A stretch of 64,000 nt of DNA from Bimastos eiseni (lineage: Eukaryota; Annelida; Clitellata; Crassiclitellata; Lumbricidae), in assembly GCA_959347315.1 (NCBI GenBank), contig OY365810.1, positions 2,904,334 to 2,968,333 of the forward strand, written 5' to 3'. Position 1 is the stretch's first letter; each line of letters starts with the position of its first letter. The notes under the pieces are model-generated. The model saw only the letters and a list, made by a program, of their open reading frames with translations, did no database searches and had not been told where the DNA came from. The translations under genes were made by a program, and so were the position numbers. Positions 11,449 through 22,641 of this stretch are shown here, in pieces.

Positions 11449-12240
11449 CAGTGTTGTATGGTCTCAAGACAGCTTCTTAGTGTCTCGGAAGCTTGCTGTC
11501 TCAGTCTCGAGGTAGTGTCTCGAATTTGTAGAAATTGTCTTGAAGTGAAGATCTTGTTATGTCTCGAACAAGCAGTCTCGATAAGTTTCGTGTTAACTGT
11601 CTTAAATGTTGCGCTAGAAACTGAAACACGGAATTTACGAGAAACGGTAATTCTGGTTAAGCGCAAGTCACATGATACTGAAATGAATTCAATTGTCTTA
11701 AAGTGGAAAATGTCTGAGAGATAACCTGAAATTGTGAAGTTTGCTTTTATGCAATTTGAAGTTAGGCCTATTGACAAACAATAGCTATTGACAAACAATA
11801 GCTATTGGCTATTGGTTTGTCATTGATGTAAAACCACCATAACCGGAACAACTTCGAGTTTCTCAGGGTGAGTAAGGATATGCGCAAATTTATAATTTCA
11901 TTTGGCATTTGGTATCAAATTTGCTTGTTTAAAATCGTCTAGAAGATTTCAGACGTGCTTTCTTTATACTATTCAGTAGATAGGCCGAAGAAGAAATATC
12001 GAAAAAAATAAAACTCGGCAATATAAAAACTGTTCTTGGGAATTGGTACAATATACATTATAATTAAGTTTCAAATTGAAATTAAAAATGAACCTTATTC
12101 CCGAAAACTGATTCATTTAGTATTTTACAGCCTTTTATATAGGATCACTTGTCTTTTACTGTCTTGAACTTAGTGTCTCGGTATCTCACTGTCTCGGTCT
12201 TGTCTTGGTCTTGAAGTTTAAGGTCTTGCATACAACATTG
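11449..12240. mobile_element. 792-bp hAT-like nonautonomous element, copy 1
   Basis: Left end CAGTGTTGTATGGTC, right end GCATACAACATTG, inverted with respect to each other. They are flanked by the exact 8-bp repeat AATATAAA (11441-11448 and 12241-12248). The interior is rich in GTCTCG/CTCGAG-type motifs and has no transposase. It sits in a pseudokinase intron and ends only ~55 bp from the splice donor of the Ig V-type exon. A shorter sister copy is at 13443-13869. Confidence 0.82.
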
Positions 12241-12296
12241 AATATAAATTTTAAAAATATAAATATAAACTAGAGAAGAATATTTCAGATGCAGAC

Positions 12297-12626
12297 CTAA
12301 GACAATGAGTTCAGCTGATGCTTTGTCTCCCTGTCCCACTCCATCCTGGCATTCGTATCTTCCAGCCTCTGCCACACTCAGTCTCATGGCGACAAGATTG
12401 AACACACCCATAGACAGATCGGTCTCAATTTTGAACCTGTCCTTGTATTCATATGTGATATCTCCCTCGTCGAAGACATCGTATCTTCCAGCAGAGTTCA
12501 AAGGGTAATGATACCAGAGAACAAAATTTGGATTCATGCTCCTATCAGAAGTTGAACAATTGAAATAAGTCATTTGGTTGACTAGTACGACTGCATCCGT
12601 TGGTCGAACAGTAATATTCGCATTTG
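12297..12626 (-). CDS. receptor pseudokinase, Ig V-like domain 1
   Basis: 330 bp, phase 1-1, acceptor TTCTGCTTGTAG, donor GTCTGC (weak). It encodes ~110 residues with a clear V-set layout: YFNCST (B-strand Cys), FVLWYHYP (C-strand Trp) and SVAEAGRYECQD, the A-x-x-G-x-Y-x-C signature of the F strand, followed by a G-strand ending ASAELIVL. It is the membrane-distal domain directly after the signal peptide exon. Confidence 0.85.
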
Positions 12627-13137
12627 CTACAAGCAGAAATGTACAAATTCAGTTAATGAATAATGTGAACCTTAACACAATGTAACGTATCTATACATTT
12701 TATATATCGCCTTCATAGCTTTACAGAGGAATTTTGAATTTTTAAAGACACTTAGCAAAATCTGTAGAGGAATTGTCAATCTCTAACTGAAATATATAGA
12801 AATTGTCAGTGTCTATACTTTAAAACCCCTACAAATCTTATGTATAATATATCTATAATCGTCAATAACAACAGAGTCTGTGGTTCTGTCAATCTCAGAG
12901 TAGTCTGAGTCTGGTTGCTAGAGCATAAGGAAAGGAAGAGTATAGCTGCTAAGGTGGGTATCATTTAGGTCTAGAATTGTAAGGCTGAAGATCAGATGAA
13001 TCAAGGGTATGAATCTTTGAACAGGTGGGATTTTGGCCCTTAATGAAAAGCCCAAGGGTGAATCTTTAAAAATTTCACAATTTTCACCATTTGTCTTGTT
13101 CATAAATCAGATGCATTTTTCTTTAAAAAAAACTTAC

Positions 13138-13207
13138 CAAAATTTGAATAGTCATCAACTAAAATCAGTTGGAGAGCAATTGCAAGCAGAGTGAATCTGG
13201 CAGCCAT
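13138..13207 (-). CDS. receptor pseudokinase, first coding exon (signal peptide)
   Basis: The ATG at 13207 opens MAARFTLLAIALQLILVDDY, a typical signal peptide with a short basic n-region and hydrophobic core. The exon ends after 70 bp at a strong GTAAGT donor in phase 1, matching the Ig V exon. The whole gene, seen over ten coding exons to 1900, would be signal peptide - Ig V - Ig - Ig - TM - short juxtamembrane - kinase-like domain. I know of no standard family name for this order. Upstream, 236 bp away, lies a hAT-like element that may overlap the promoter or 5' UTR. Confidence 0.8.
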
Positions 13208-13442
13208 TACAGTCTGTGAACCCTACAAAGAGTAACATACGAATAACTGATTGATAATGCAAAATCCCTTTTAATTCATTATTCATACCTTAATAAAAGC
13301 ATTATCAAAAAAATTATTGACTGTTGAAAGTACTTTCAAGCATAACTTGTAAGTTATAGATGGGGTCAGTGTAAACCAACAAAAACAATCACTTTGAATA
13401 TATACCATAACCTTCAAGATAGATCTTCTGAACTGCTTACGA

Positions 13443-13869
13443 CAGAGTTGTATGGTCTCGAGACAGTGTCTCGGTCTCGAGACAGTTTTTTAGTGTCTCG
13501 GTCTCGGAAGCCTGCTGTCTCGGTCTCGAGGTAGTGTCTCGAATTTTTAGAAACTGTCTTAAAGCGAAAGTCTTGTTCTGTTTCGAACAAACGGTCTTGA
13601 TAAGTTTCGCGTTAACTGTCTTAAAATCTTGCGCGGCAATATAAAAACAGTTTTCAGGAATTTGTACTACATACATTGTAAGTTTCAAATTGAAATTAAA
13701 AATGAACCTTATTCCCGAAAACTGATACATTAGCATTTTACAGCATTTTATATAGGATCACTTGTCTTTGACTGTCTCATACTGTCTTGAATCTAGTGTC
13801 TCGGTCTCGGCACCTCACTGTTTCGGTCTCGTCTTGGTCTTGAAGTTTCAAGTCTTGCATACAACACTG
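13443..13869. mobile_element. 427-bp hAT-like nonautonomous element, copy 2
   Basis: Same ends as the 792-bp copy: CAGAGTTGTATGGTC on the left and GCATACAACACTG on the right. The 8-bp target duplication is GCTTACGA / GCTTAAGA (one mismatch; 13435-13442 and 13870-13877). Relative to copy 1 it lacks a central block of about 380 bp. It lies just upstream of the pseudokinase start codon. Confidence 0.8.
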
Positions 13870-14029
13870 GCTTAAGATTCACCAAATTATTTAAAGTGTT
13901 CTTTTCGTCTTTCTGATGACGATAGACTGAGGCAAATAGACATATAAAGACGAAACTGCACAGGTCTGAAAGATTGGACAAGTGATCTGAAGGTCTCAGC
14001 AAATTAAAGTCTAAACTTAAAACACTTAT

Positions 14030-14312
14030 GCACAGCTCTGGTCGGATCAGCTCCTTCAGACCTTAAGCACCTCGGTGTTTCCACTACGCGACCAAGGCTC
14101 CCGCATGCGCGGTCTTACCACCCAATGATGACGTTTTGCCTAAAATCTGCCCTTCTAGGTGGAACCATCCTCTGCAAGAACTGTGCCTTGAGCTCCTCAA
14201 GCTTCCTCTTCCTGTGCTTCGGAAACTCCTGTAGAATATCCTATTTATAAAAGAAAGTACTGTCTATGATCGGGAGTGCCTCTTAATCAATGAGTGGCAC
14301 AATATAAATGTT
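14030..14312 (+). mobile_element. LINE 3' tail fragment
   Basis: A stretch ending 'gggagtgcctcttaatcaat' followed by 'gagtggcacaatataaatg' matches the untranslated tail pattern of the CR1/L2-like LINE fragments elsewhere in the window. The coding part is too decayed to read, and the left boundary is uncertain. Confidence 0.45.
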
Positions 14313-14889
14313 TAATAAGTTATCGTGGTCTCCCGGATCTACAGCAATTAAACGTCCAAGAAAGCTAGCAAAACAACTTGTTTCGAAAACGGCGATTGCT
14401 TAACATGGCTTGTGAGTAAAGAGTTTAACTTTTACAAATCTCCACTTAAGCAGATTAAGTGAAGTATCGGGTTTTCATCTATATTCATTCATTCATTCAT
14501 TCATTTCGATAATTTATAAGAACGTGATCTAAACGCACCACTACGGGACAGAGAAGACCAGCCAGAACATATATATTGTGCGTAGAATGGAGGCCAATAC
14601 ATACTTGGCGTTGACACATCGAAGCATATTACTTACTCTAAATACGGGTTCGCTGCTTATAAAATATACTTTTGCTGAATTTCACAATGATATTAATTAG
14701 AGAGAAAGTTAAAATAAAATATCCGATGGTAATTCCTAAAGGCCAAAGCATGCTCAAAAATAGAACAAAGAGATTCTATTGGAGCTACTACTAAAATCGT
14801 CATCTCCAAATTTCTTAAGCGCTACTCTAGACAACACAAGGGCGCCAGTTTATTCATGAATAACTCTGTAAAAATATGTTGAAATTACG

Positions 14890-15172
14890 ACTTCCGTACC
14901 CGTCAACTCGGGTGGTCGGGTACACGATCGCGGTGAATTTTTTTAAGGAAATGTAGGGAATTGTGCATTTTTATGGAATTCCGTTACTCGAGAACCGATT
15001 TCATTGCCCAGGCAGTCAGTCAATATGACCAACGGAATATTCCAGGTGTACATGTGCCTATGTTCATGTAAACTCGCGTATTTTTACGGAATTTCGGGTA
15101 CCCGAAAACCGATTTCATCACCCGAGTAGTCAGCCTCGGGCTGGTACCCGGGTACCCGTTGACAGCCTTATT
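14890..15172. repeat. degenerate direct repeat with GGGTACCCG ends
   Basis: Two diverged ~130-bp copies. One runs through 'ttttatggaattcc...gaaccgatttcatt', the other through 'ttttacggaatttc...gaaaaccgatttcatca'. The block ends with GGTACCCGGGTACCCG. The composition resembles the GGGTAC-rich hAT-like element at 52.7 kb. No matching left terminus or target duplication was found, so it may be a broken relative. Confidence 0.4.
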
Positions 15173-15599
15173 CACGAATCACGAATAATGATCGAGTCCC
15201 TCGAGCCATTGAGCATTAGGGATTGTCAACGATCGATGTCCAGTGACTTGTGGCAGTCACGCATGAATTTTCGTAAATGTAAGAAGTTTCAGTCAGCAAC
15301 ACTGCACGTGGTAACAAGGATTCGTGACTAAGCTGGTATTTCTAACGTGGCTTTTATGGGTGCTGAGAAATTTTCAAAGATCTATAGGGCCTACGAGGGC
15401 TTACATTACAGTTGACATTGGCGTCGTCCTCCTTCTTCACCCATCCAGACTTGGGATCGGCATTGTCAGAGTAGGCCAATGTAGAGAATGTGGATGTGTA
15501 CACATATAATAGGAATATATGATATAATAATGGAACAAAAATAATAATATTTATTCATGCATAAAATTGATATATATATAATGTATATTATTTGAGATT

Positions 15600-15882
15600 C
15601 ACTAGAAGACATTATGTAAATAAACAGAGAATTCTGTCTGTCCTTGGCAGGCGATGCATTTGCACAGTTTTAGAGATATTCACTCCAAACCTTCCCCGTT
15701 GGCTCGGGGAACAATTGATACACGCAGTCGACGGGTTCCTGAAGCCCACGCACGCCGTCTTCCACGTCTCCAGGGTCAAACAACTGTTTTACATCCCCCA
15801 AGGAGTTTCTTTTTCACCAATCAATTTAAAGAACATACTTGTCATCAATCCCGCTACATTTATGTATATTTATTTTCATTAA
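15600..15882 (+). other. open frame of uncertain origin (possible retroelement remnant)
   Basis: A 96-codon plus-strand frame contains HAVFHVSRVKQLF, which loosely resembles the VFHVSxLK element near the end of Ty3/gypsy integrases. No other integrase motif is visible, so the assignment is weak. It does not look like an exon of the neighbouring LU genes. Confidence 0.2.
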
Positions 15883-16032
15883 TCTCGCTTCCATTTAGGT
15901 ATTATTCTATTACGAAGAATTCTGCTTCACGAAGACTGATTTTAGGCCTACGAACGGCTGTTTACGAAATAAATGTCGGACACCCAAAAAAGTCCACCTT
16001 TAAAGTTGAAGTCCTAACTATATCGCACTTAC

Positions 16033-16167
16033 CACTTGTTTCGGTATACGACGCACTCCCGCAAACGGGATCTACTTCATCTGTCGGCGGGGGACACTTC
16101 ATTAGCTTACTGCGCTGGTAAGCATCTTGTGAGCAGCCAATGCAGAAGAGACACTCGAGAGATTGGA
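16033..16167 (-). CDS. LU gene A: first Ly6/uPAR half-domain exon (orphan)
   Basis: 135 bp, phase 1-1, acceptor TTACTGTTCCTTGCAG (shared with copies B and C), donor GTAAGT. It encodes QSLECLFCIGC and then cysteines at CPPP and PVCGS, the first half of a three-finger (LU) domain. Same length as the exon of copy B. No second-half exon with the C-N-x-D-x-C-N ending was found between here and the pseudokinase gene, so this copy looks incomplete. The signal peptide exon was not identified. Confidence 0.6.
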
Positions 16168-17640
16168 CTGCAAGGAACAGTAAACACACTCTGTAATAGA
16201 AACTCTATATTCATTACAGTCGATGAAAGGCACAAACCTCAACACAATCGTAAAGAGTGAGATAACAACCAACCTAATGAGGGCTGTGTGTGCAATAATT
16301 GTCTCATTTAGATGGTTACTACAGTCAAGATTGTTGATCGTGAGGTGCATATTATTATAGCTCTGGTAAAACTTATATCTAGCTGATAATGCTCTGTTTC
16401 AAGTTCAGAATAGACATTCGATTGGCGCTTCAATATCTAGTGTTCTAATGTACAGCATTTTCGCTCCACTGTGTTAGAGCAGCTAGACAGAGTAGCATGA
16501 GTCGGAACATTGAGAGACAGCAAAGACCTGTTCTGGATATATCGTAAATACAGGAAAATAGGCGACAATGGTCAGATTGATGATAAACGAACAAAAAATA
16601 CTGCTGTCAAATGTCGACGAGTTTTTTTTTACATGGAATCACTGCATACCTGCATCTCGATCATCAATAATGTAAAGTCATCTATAGGCCAATAAGGACA
16701 ATACTAGCGTTGCATATTTTAGTTTTCCACACATATAGGCCTATTATAATTACTTGGTATATTAACCTGTTGTCAAACATGAAATGCATAATAAAATACA
16801 GGTCATTCCAAGTAATTTTGTCATTTCAGTTTAAGATAATACGCGATTCTTAAGTTACGAGTTGAACCAAGATTTAAAAATTGAAAAGACTGAACATTTC
16901 AGTCGACTTACAGGCATATATGCCTGCATCAGAGTCTTGTGATCAGAATTCAAAATCCATTGATCGATGGACATATAGTTTTTGTTATTCAATGCATGAG
17001 TTCAAAGTTCTAAAAGATAAAGTTATGGATTTTCGATCTGCAAAGCCAACAAGTCAACTGAGCGGATTGCACCGATTTTCATTAATTAAACAAAGCAGAT
17101 TTTTAAGAATTTGACATATCGACCATAATTGTGAGCACCCTTTGGCGATGATTGATATGAAATGCAATTATATATGCCATATCAATGAGAAGATGACGAG
17201 TGCCAACTTCAAGTCTTTGCAAGTTCAACTGCACTATGCTTAAAATAAAATTATTAAGAATAATAATTGCAAATGAAGATTACCGTGAACGTAATGCTCC
17301 AACTGAACCGAATGCCTTTGCTTAATAGATATCAACAGTTTACTTACATTATAATGTAATAATGGGAAACACTATATATAAGCATAATTTATCATGATCT
17401 ACTTAAATATATTATTGTTATTAATTTTGTACTCAGATAAAGCATATCGAACTCTAATCCGAAGTTCACATAACGCATCGGTGATCGACTGGAAGACATA
17501 CCGTGCATAGCTGAAAGAAAACAACAATAATTCACTCGAGGTAAATTCCTGTTCGGCAAGGGTTGAGCTGTGAGCGCTTTTGAGTAGACAGACTTGGATG
17601 GGCGCTCTCTAAAACTGCAGTAATGAACAATAATAATTAT
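16168..17640. other. LU-A upstream flank, paralogous to LU-B and LU-C flanks
   Basis: No gene was recognised. The segment around 16.77-17.1 kb ('gttgtcaaacatgaaatgca' onward) reappears in diverged form near 21.58-21.89 kb and 29.99-30.4 kb, upstream of the other two LU copies. The three LU genes therefore arose by duplication of a larger block. Confidence 0.55.
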
Positions 17641-17779
17641 CTGACGTGTGTGTCAGTCCACTGTTTCACTTAATCGCCCCGTGTTTGTGAGAGCCTATAT
17701 TACTCCATCCGGTTTTGTTGCCTCCGTATCGTATGCAAATACGCTTCTCCAGGCGCTAATAATAATAATAACAAAACGT

Positions 17780-18115
17780 ACATGTAACTGCCTACTTAGG
17801 GTGGTCACGATCTACCTAAGATTTGTCTGCAACTTGGTGTACTCATTACCTGCAAGGACCTCCTTGCGATCTTTCACTTGCGGCCTTCCTGTTGTTCCAC
17901 GCATACAGCCCAGTCGGCAAGCTTTGCCAATGTTGGCCCTTCAGCCTGGAACTGTCCTCCACAGTCCCTGCGCCTGGAGTTACTGAGCCTATCACCATCC
18001 AGTTTCGGAGACTCCTTAAGACTTTTCTGTTCCGTTGCACCCGCACAGACGCCCGCTGAGAGCGCTGCTGATTTGAACGTCGCTATATAAATGCTTGAAT
18101 ACATTACATTACTTA
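17780..18115 (+). mobile_element. LINE 3' end, second family (L2-like)
   Basis: A decayed reverse-transcriptase C-terminus on plus (fragments of FANVGPSAWNCPP and RRLLKTFLF in alternating frames). It is followed by the tail 'cgctatataaatgcttgaat' and ATTACATTAC. The same tail and the same order of blocks occur at 60243-60530. Confidence 0.65.
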
Positions 18116-18430
18116 ATTAAGGACGTCAACAACCTATGTTGCTATAAGATGTCGTTAAAATTTTGAAAAAGAAATAAACAAATTATTTAAATGTGATTAA
18201 CTGTTAAACAAGAAAGCATTGTTCTTACAAGTTAAAAAAATAGTAAGTGCAGAGCATGACTTATTTATTTGCGGAAAAAATATGAATTTTAAAATCTAAA
18301 CCAGATAAGCATGTTTAAAGTCTGATCGAACTTTACGATGTTGCCGCCTGCGAAGAAGTCGAAAAATATAATGTATATTAACTAATGATAGAGTCCGTGA
18401 GACTTGTTCATAGATTTCGTGTCGTTCCCA

Positions 18431-18597
18431 TTAAAAGGACTTATTACAGCCATCAGTGTTACATAAATGCGAACAGTAAATAATTTTATTATTTCCTATA
18501 CGAAAGCGCTCTTCTCTGCAGGAGATTTCATCAAGTTTTAAGTCTTTCATGATCCAGCAAGATCCAGAAAACAATGTGACATTTTTGTCGCTAGAAA
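18431..18597 (-). CDS. LU gene B: terminal exon, second half of Ly6/uPAR domain
   Basis: 167 bp, acceptor TTTTGTTCTGCAG, phase 1 in, ending at a TAA. It continues exon 19523-19657 in frame and supplies LFSGSCWIMKDL, DEISCREERF and the closing YCSHLCNTDGCNKSF. The CNTDGCN ending is the diagnostic last part of a three-finger fold. The protein stops three residues later with no hydrophobic tail. It would therefore be a small secreted LU protein rather than a GPI-anchored one, provided the unseen first exon is a signal peptide. Confidence 0.78.
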
Positions 18598-18800
18598 CTG
18601 CAGAACAAAACAGCATCAGGATAACACAAACCCATATAAAATATGGCTACGATAAGCAATATTAACATTGCAGATAGTATATCTAAATAAATATCAAAAT
18701 GGCCACCATAGTCTATATTTCCATTTCAGAAGATTAGGTTTCAGCATCACAATAAGTTCTATAGTAAGCCATTGCTGCGTCCATCAACTCCCCAACTCAC

Positions 18801-18908
18801 CGCATTCCAGTGCTCTGTGGCTAAAAATGCAGCAGTCAATATTGTTAGCACATAATATTCGCTAAGTAGTCTGGACGACCGCTTCTCTTCATCTGCGCGG
18901 TTTTCCAT
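18801..18908 (-). CDS. possible first exon with hydrophobic segment
   Basis: An ATG at 18908 opens 36 codons (MENRADEEKRSSRLLSEYY, then VLTILTAAFLA) ending at a strong GTGAGT donor in phase 0. It lies between the two LU-B exons but does not match their phase, so it is either a separate gene start, an alternative exon or chance. No downstream partner was found. Confidence 0.25.
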
Positions 18909-19522
18909 GGACTCAGATTGATGGGTTGGAGAGGTGCAGCGGATTGTCGCGCTTTGTCTCAGAGTTAGCCAGAAACTGGTCGGCAGTGGTGGTATTTCAC
19001 AATGCATGCGGGAGTTCCTACGCTAACAACTCCCTTTCCCCTAAAGCATCGCTGACAGAAGCTCCTCTCTGGTCTGGCGATGCTTCTTGGGCCCTGTCTA
19101 TCTTCGAGGTCTCTGCTTTGGCCTCAGAAACATCAGAAAGTACAGTACAGCTTTCACCAATTTATGATATGATAAGTTGAATTTCAACAAACGTTGCAAT
19201 GAACTTTGTGAAAAATTTAAAGAATTTGTGAATTAATGTTTGCTGGATATCTCTTGTATTATTATATCAGCAGACAAACCGCAGTTGTTTACAATCGATA
19301 GAAATAAAGAAAAATAGCATAAGATTAATAAGAGTTAACGACTATATAACACTCTGCGAATGAGAATTTTTTCATCTTTAATGCAGTCCATGGCATGAAA
19401 CTTGCACAAGTCGCGTTATCGAAATATGTTCACACTTTGATGTCAAGATTCTTTCGACCTAATAGATACGCATGCAAATAAGTTCATATTTAAATTTGAA
19501 GACTTAAATATAAAGCACAAAC

Positions 19523-19657
19523 CACCTATTTCGGTCCTTGACGTAACCAAGCACACGGGAGGTCCAGCACTTGCAGTGTATGAACACGTCTGCGTGCTGG
19601 CTAGCTTGTAAGAGTTTTTTGTACATCCTGAGCAACGGTAACATTGAAGAGATTGGA
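19523..19657 (-). CDS. LU gene B: first half of Ly6/uPAR domain
   Basis: 135 bp, phase 1-1, acceptor ACTGTTCCTTGCAG, donor GTTTGT. It encodes QSLQCYRCSGC, the C-x2-C-x2-C start of an LU domain, then QTCSYTASAG and PVCLVTS. Joined to 18431-18597 it gives a complete ~100-residue three-finger domain. LU proteins serve as receptors, co-receptors or secreted modulators; the specific role here is unknown. The signal peptide exon, expected upstream with a phase 1 donor, was not found. Confidence 0.78.
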
Positions 19658-20339
19658 CTGCAAGGAACAGTAAACACAATGTGTAGTAGTAAACCTATAT
19701 TGATGAAAGTTAATGAAAGGCAAACGTACCCTGAAACAACCGTATAGAACATAAAGGCTGTGCTTGCACAATGCCTCATATGGATGTTCACTAAGGTCAA
19801 GAATTAAAACGGCGAGGTACAGAGCAGGACGCTATTGTTAAAGTTATCCGTTTGATCATCCTTCTTAGAACAGACAATCGAACTGATTGGTCATTCAATA
19901 TCTGATGTTCAAGTGTACTGATAGATAGCAGAAATCTGTTCTGGAAATATTGTGAGTACAGGAAAAAAGGCGAGCAGGGTAGAAGATCATGAAGCAACAT
20001 TGCGGCCAAAAAACTTTGCCGAGTTAACTGACCTAAAATCACTCCCTGTTGATCATCAATTAATGCAGTCATCTGTAATAAAAGCATTCTGATTGGCAGT
20101 TCTAGTTACGTGCTAACTTACCACCACCTCATCACTATCATCAACGTCATCATTATTAAACGGACAATTTCTAGAGCGCCGTAACGCAGCCATGCGGATA
20201 CAAGGACGCTTGAAACAATGTAAACAGTGTGACATCATGTAACACTGGGAGAAAAGGTGCAATTTAGCGCATTTTATTATTTGACGTGAATAGATGTCCA
20301 ACTGTAGCTTAAATGGAGCCGGGAGAGATGATAAAAAAA
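19658..20339. other. LU-B upstream sequence
   Basis: No exon was recognised. Parts around 19.86-19.97 kb match, in diverged form, the region 16.39-16.56 kb upstream of LU-A, supporting block duplication of the LU genes. Confidence 0.5.
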
Positions 20340-21125
20340 ACTTGGTAGGTATGAATTGGATTGGTGAAAGGAATTATGCTTAAATGGATGCTGGATCGAT
20401 GAACATATTATGCATAAGTCGAAGCTGGATTGAAGAGAGAATGTTGTTACGATGGAAGTGGAATCGATGAAAAAAAGGCCATGTCCGCAGAAACTGGATT
20501 GATGAAAGTTGGATATCGAGAAGGTTCGATAATCCGAAGATTCTATACTCCGACAATGATTTAACTAGAAGCTGGATAAATTGATGAAAAGAATATGTAA
20601 AACTGGGAGCTGGATTGATATGAAAAGAATCATGCCTAAATGGAAGTTGGATGAATGAATAGAATGGTGAAATCCAGCTTCTAGCCCAACATATTTCTTT
20701 TCATCAAACCAGCTTCCATTAAAACCGCAATATTATCACCTATCGACGGGACACCATGTAATCTTCGGACTATCGAATCTTCGGAATACTGACACAGAAC
20801 CATTACTCAATCCCAAAAATCTCTTCAAATTTTTTCGAAATTTCAACTATTCATGCCTTTCACATGAGTCTTAATACTCACCGGGGCGAAATTGCACTTT
20901 CGGGGGTATTTCTTCCATGACACGTATTTAGTGTCTTTTCTCGAGAAGCAATGAGTTTAATAGCGAAGTCCTCTCTCAAACGCTCTTTCCTGTTGGTGTT
21001 CTTTCCTGTTGCCTAATCGAAAGAATAATGCTTAAATGGAAGATGGATAGACGAAAATAGAATGCTTAAATGGAAGTTGAATTGATGAAAACAATAATGC
21101 TTAAATGGAAGATAGACGGATGAAA
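20340..21125. repeat. degenerate minisatellite of ~30-36 bp
   Basis: The motif 'atgcttaaatggaagttgga' followed by 'ttgatgaaaa' recurs many times with substitutions and spacing changes, most regularly at 21025-21125. Part of it (near 20670-20715) appears in reverse orientation. The left arm of an inverted repeat lies inside the tract. Confidence 0.6.
20884..20917 (+). repeat. left arm of 34-bp inverted repeat
   Basis: Pairs with 21235-21268 on the opposite strand with one mismatch in 34 bases; the core is GCGAAATTGCACTTTCGGGG. Weaker complementarity continues inward for about 13 more bases. Confidence 0.85.
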
Positions 21126-21234
21126 TAAAGACCGATCTCGCGAGAATCTACCACCGTCTTTTCTCCGGTTCGTATGGTGCCCTCCGCACATACATAGTCT
21201 ATATACTGTCGTTTCATGCCGGAAATATGTACCG

Positions 21235-21268
21235 TGGAAAAAATACCCCCGAAAGTGCAATTTCGCCC
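21235..21268 (-). repeat. right arm of 34-bp inverted repeat
   Basis: Reverse complement of 20884-20917 with one mismatch, enclosing ~317 bp of minisatellite-derived sequence. No flanking target duplication was recognised. Confidence 0.85.
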
Positions 21269-21269
21269 T

Positions 21270-22641
21270 CACCTGTTCCTTCCGGGTACGTCAGTTATAC
21301 AAAACTTCAATTTTTATATCAAATTCACACAATTATTAAACGTTTCGGATCACCACTTCTCAGCAGCCCATTGGAAATTCGAATGGCGACTCAACAGACT
21401 GCTACGACCTGACGAATGTCACGTAGGCACTCTCCATAATTATTGATCCCTAGCGTCGCCTGACGGACGACAGAAAACCCACCATAAATATTCCCTAGCT
21501 ATCTCCGTGCAGTAGTCCTTATTATTTTACAAAAATACTGTCCTGTAGCGTAAATACCATAATCGTTACAGTAAGCCTACTAACCAATTGTCAAGTATGA
21601 GATGCATAATACAAGGCATGTCGATGAAAGAAATTTTGCCATTTTACTTTACGAGAATACGACTTCCAAGTTACAAGCTCAACTAAGATTGAACAGAATG
21701 AAAGCCTCCATCAATTTATACACATCATAGTCTTGGTGATTAGAATTTTATTTCGTTTAATGGTTTGATCTAGTCTTTGTTATTCAATACGCAGATTTGC
21801 ATGAATTCATTGAAACGATAACATTATGGATTTTCGATCTGCCGAGACAACTACTGAGCGAATTGCACCAATTATTATTATTTTTATTTGGAAAAGTAGA
21901 TTTATCCACGTCCATCAGGGTGCAGTGGGGTCGTGAATGACGACACCACCTCCTTTAAAAAATTGCATCCCCAGTGACTGAGTTGTGGCATGGTGAGATC
22001 AGGTCTCCATCATAATAAACCTGACCCTCACTGCCCCAGTGGTTACCTCGGGATAGGAGCAGGACTTGGAGAAGGAAAGCTCTAACGCTAAACTGCTACT
22101 CTGATTACAACAGCCGAGCCACTCGGAGCCAGTCCATAGCATGGAAACAAGAAGAGGGTCGGTCGAATGGGTGCAGTTACGTCGACCTTAAAAAAGCAAC
22201 AGATATCCTATTAAGTCTACAATTATTCATGGCAACCACACGCCGGCTAGTTCAGAGATGGGTTTACTTATATATATTCGGTGACAGAAACTTTCGCATG
22301 ATATTTTGGGTGTGGCTTATGTGGAGACCTCTGCGTAGCCTATAAACTGTAAGTAACTAAAATGTTGTATTATTATGCGTCGTGAGTTTCGCTTAGGGTC
22401 AGGGTTAGGTTAGGATTAGTGTCGTTTTATTATATTATACGACCATATAAATATAGACGTTGAAATTGTGCAATTAACAATTAAGACCGTGAGGCCTTTA
22501 AGTTGAAAACGGATGCAAGCAAATGGTCGCTTTTCAAGTGTTGGCTATGTCAACAGAAAGTCACGATTGAAGTGAATGTATCACTCCAGCTTAGCGAATG
22601 CCGTTGTTTAGTTTGTTAACAGTTTACTTACATGGACTGAC
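21270..22641. other. intergenic region before LR1
   Basis: No gene was seen. 21.58-21.89 kb is paralogous to the LU-A and LU-C flanks. 21.90-22.20 kb is GC-richer and looks like an unclassified dispersed repeat (no tRNA-type A/B boxes found). 22374-22420 is a fragment of the 'tgcgtcgtgag...agggt' element described at 58.4 kb. Confidence 0.45.

Noticed and set aside
15962..16189. Reading the LU exons as starting with a built-in signal peptide (CLLFLAVQS)
   Set aside because: The hydrophobic codons coincide with a conserved polypyrimidine-AG acceptor. There is no ATG, and copy C has a stop just upstream in that frame, so the acceptor reading is better.
21901..22200. Possible tRNA-derived SINE or tRNA gene
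   Set aside because: No A-box/B-box pair or cloverleaf could be made out; left as unclassified repeat-like sequence.
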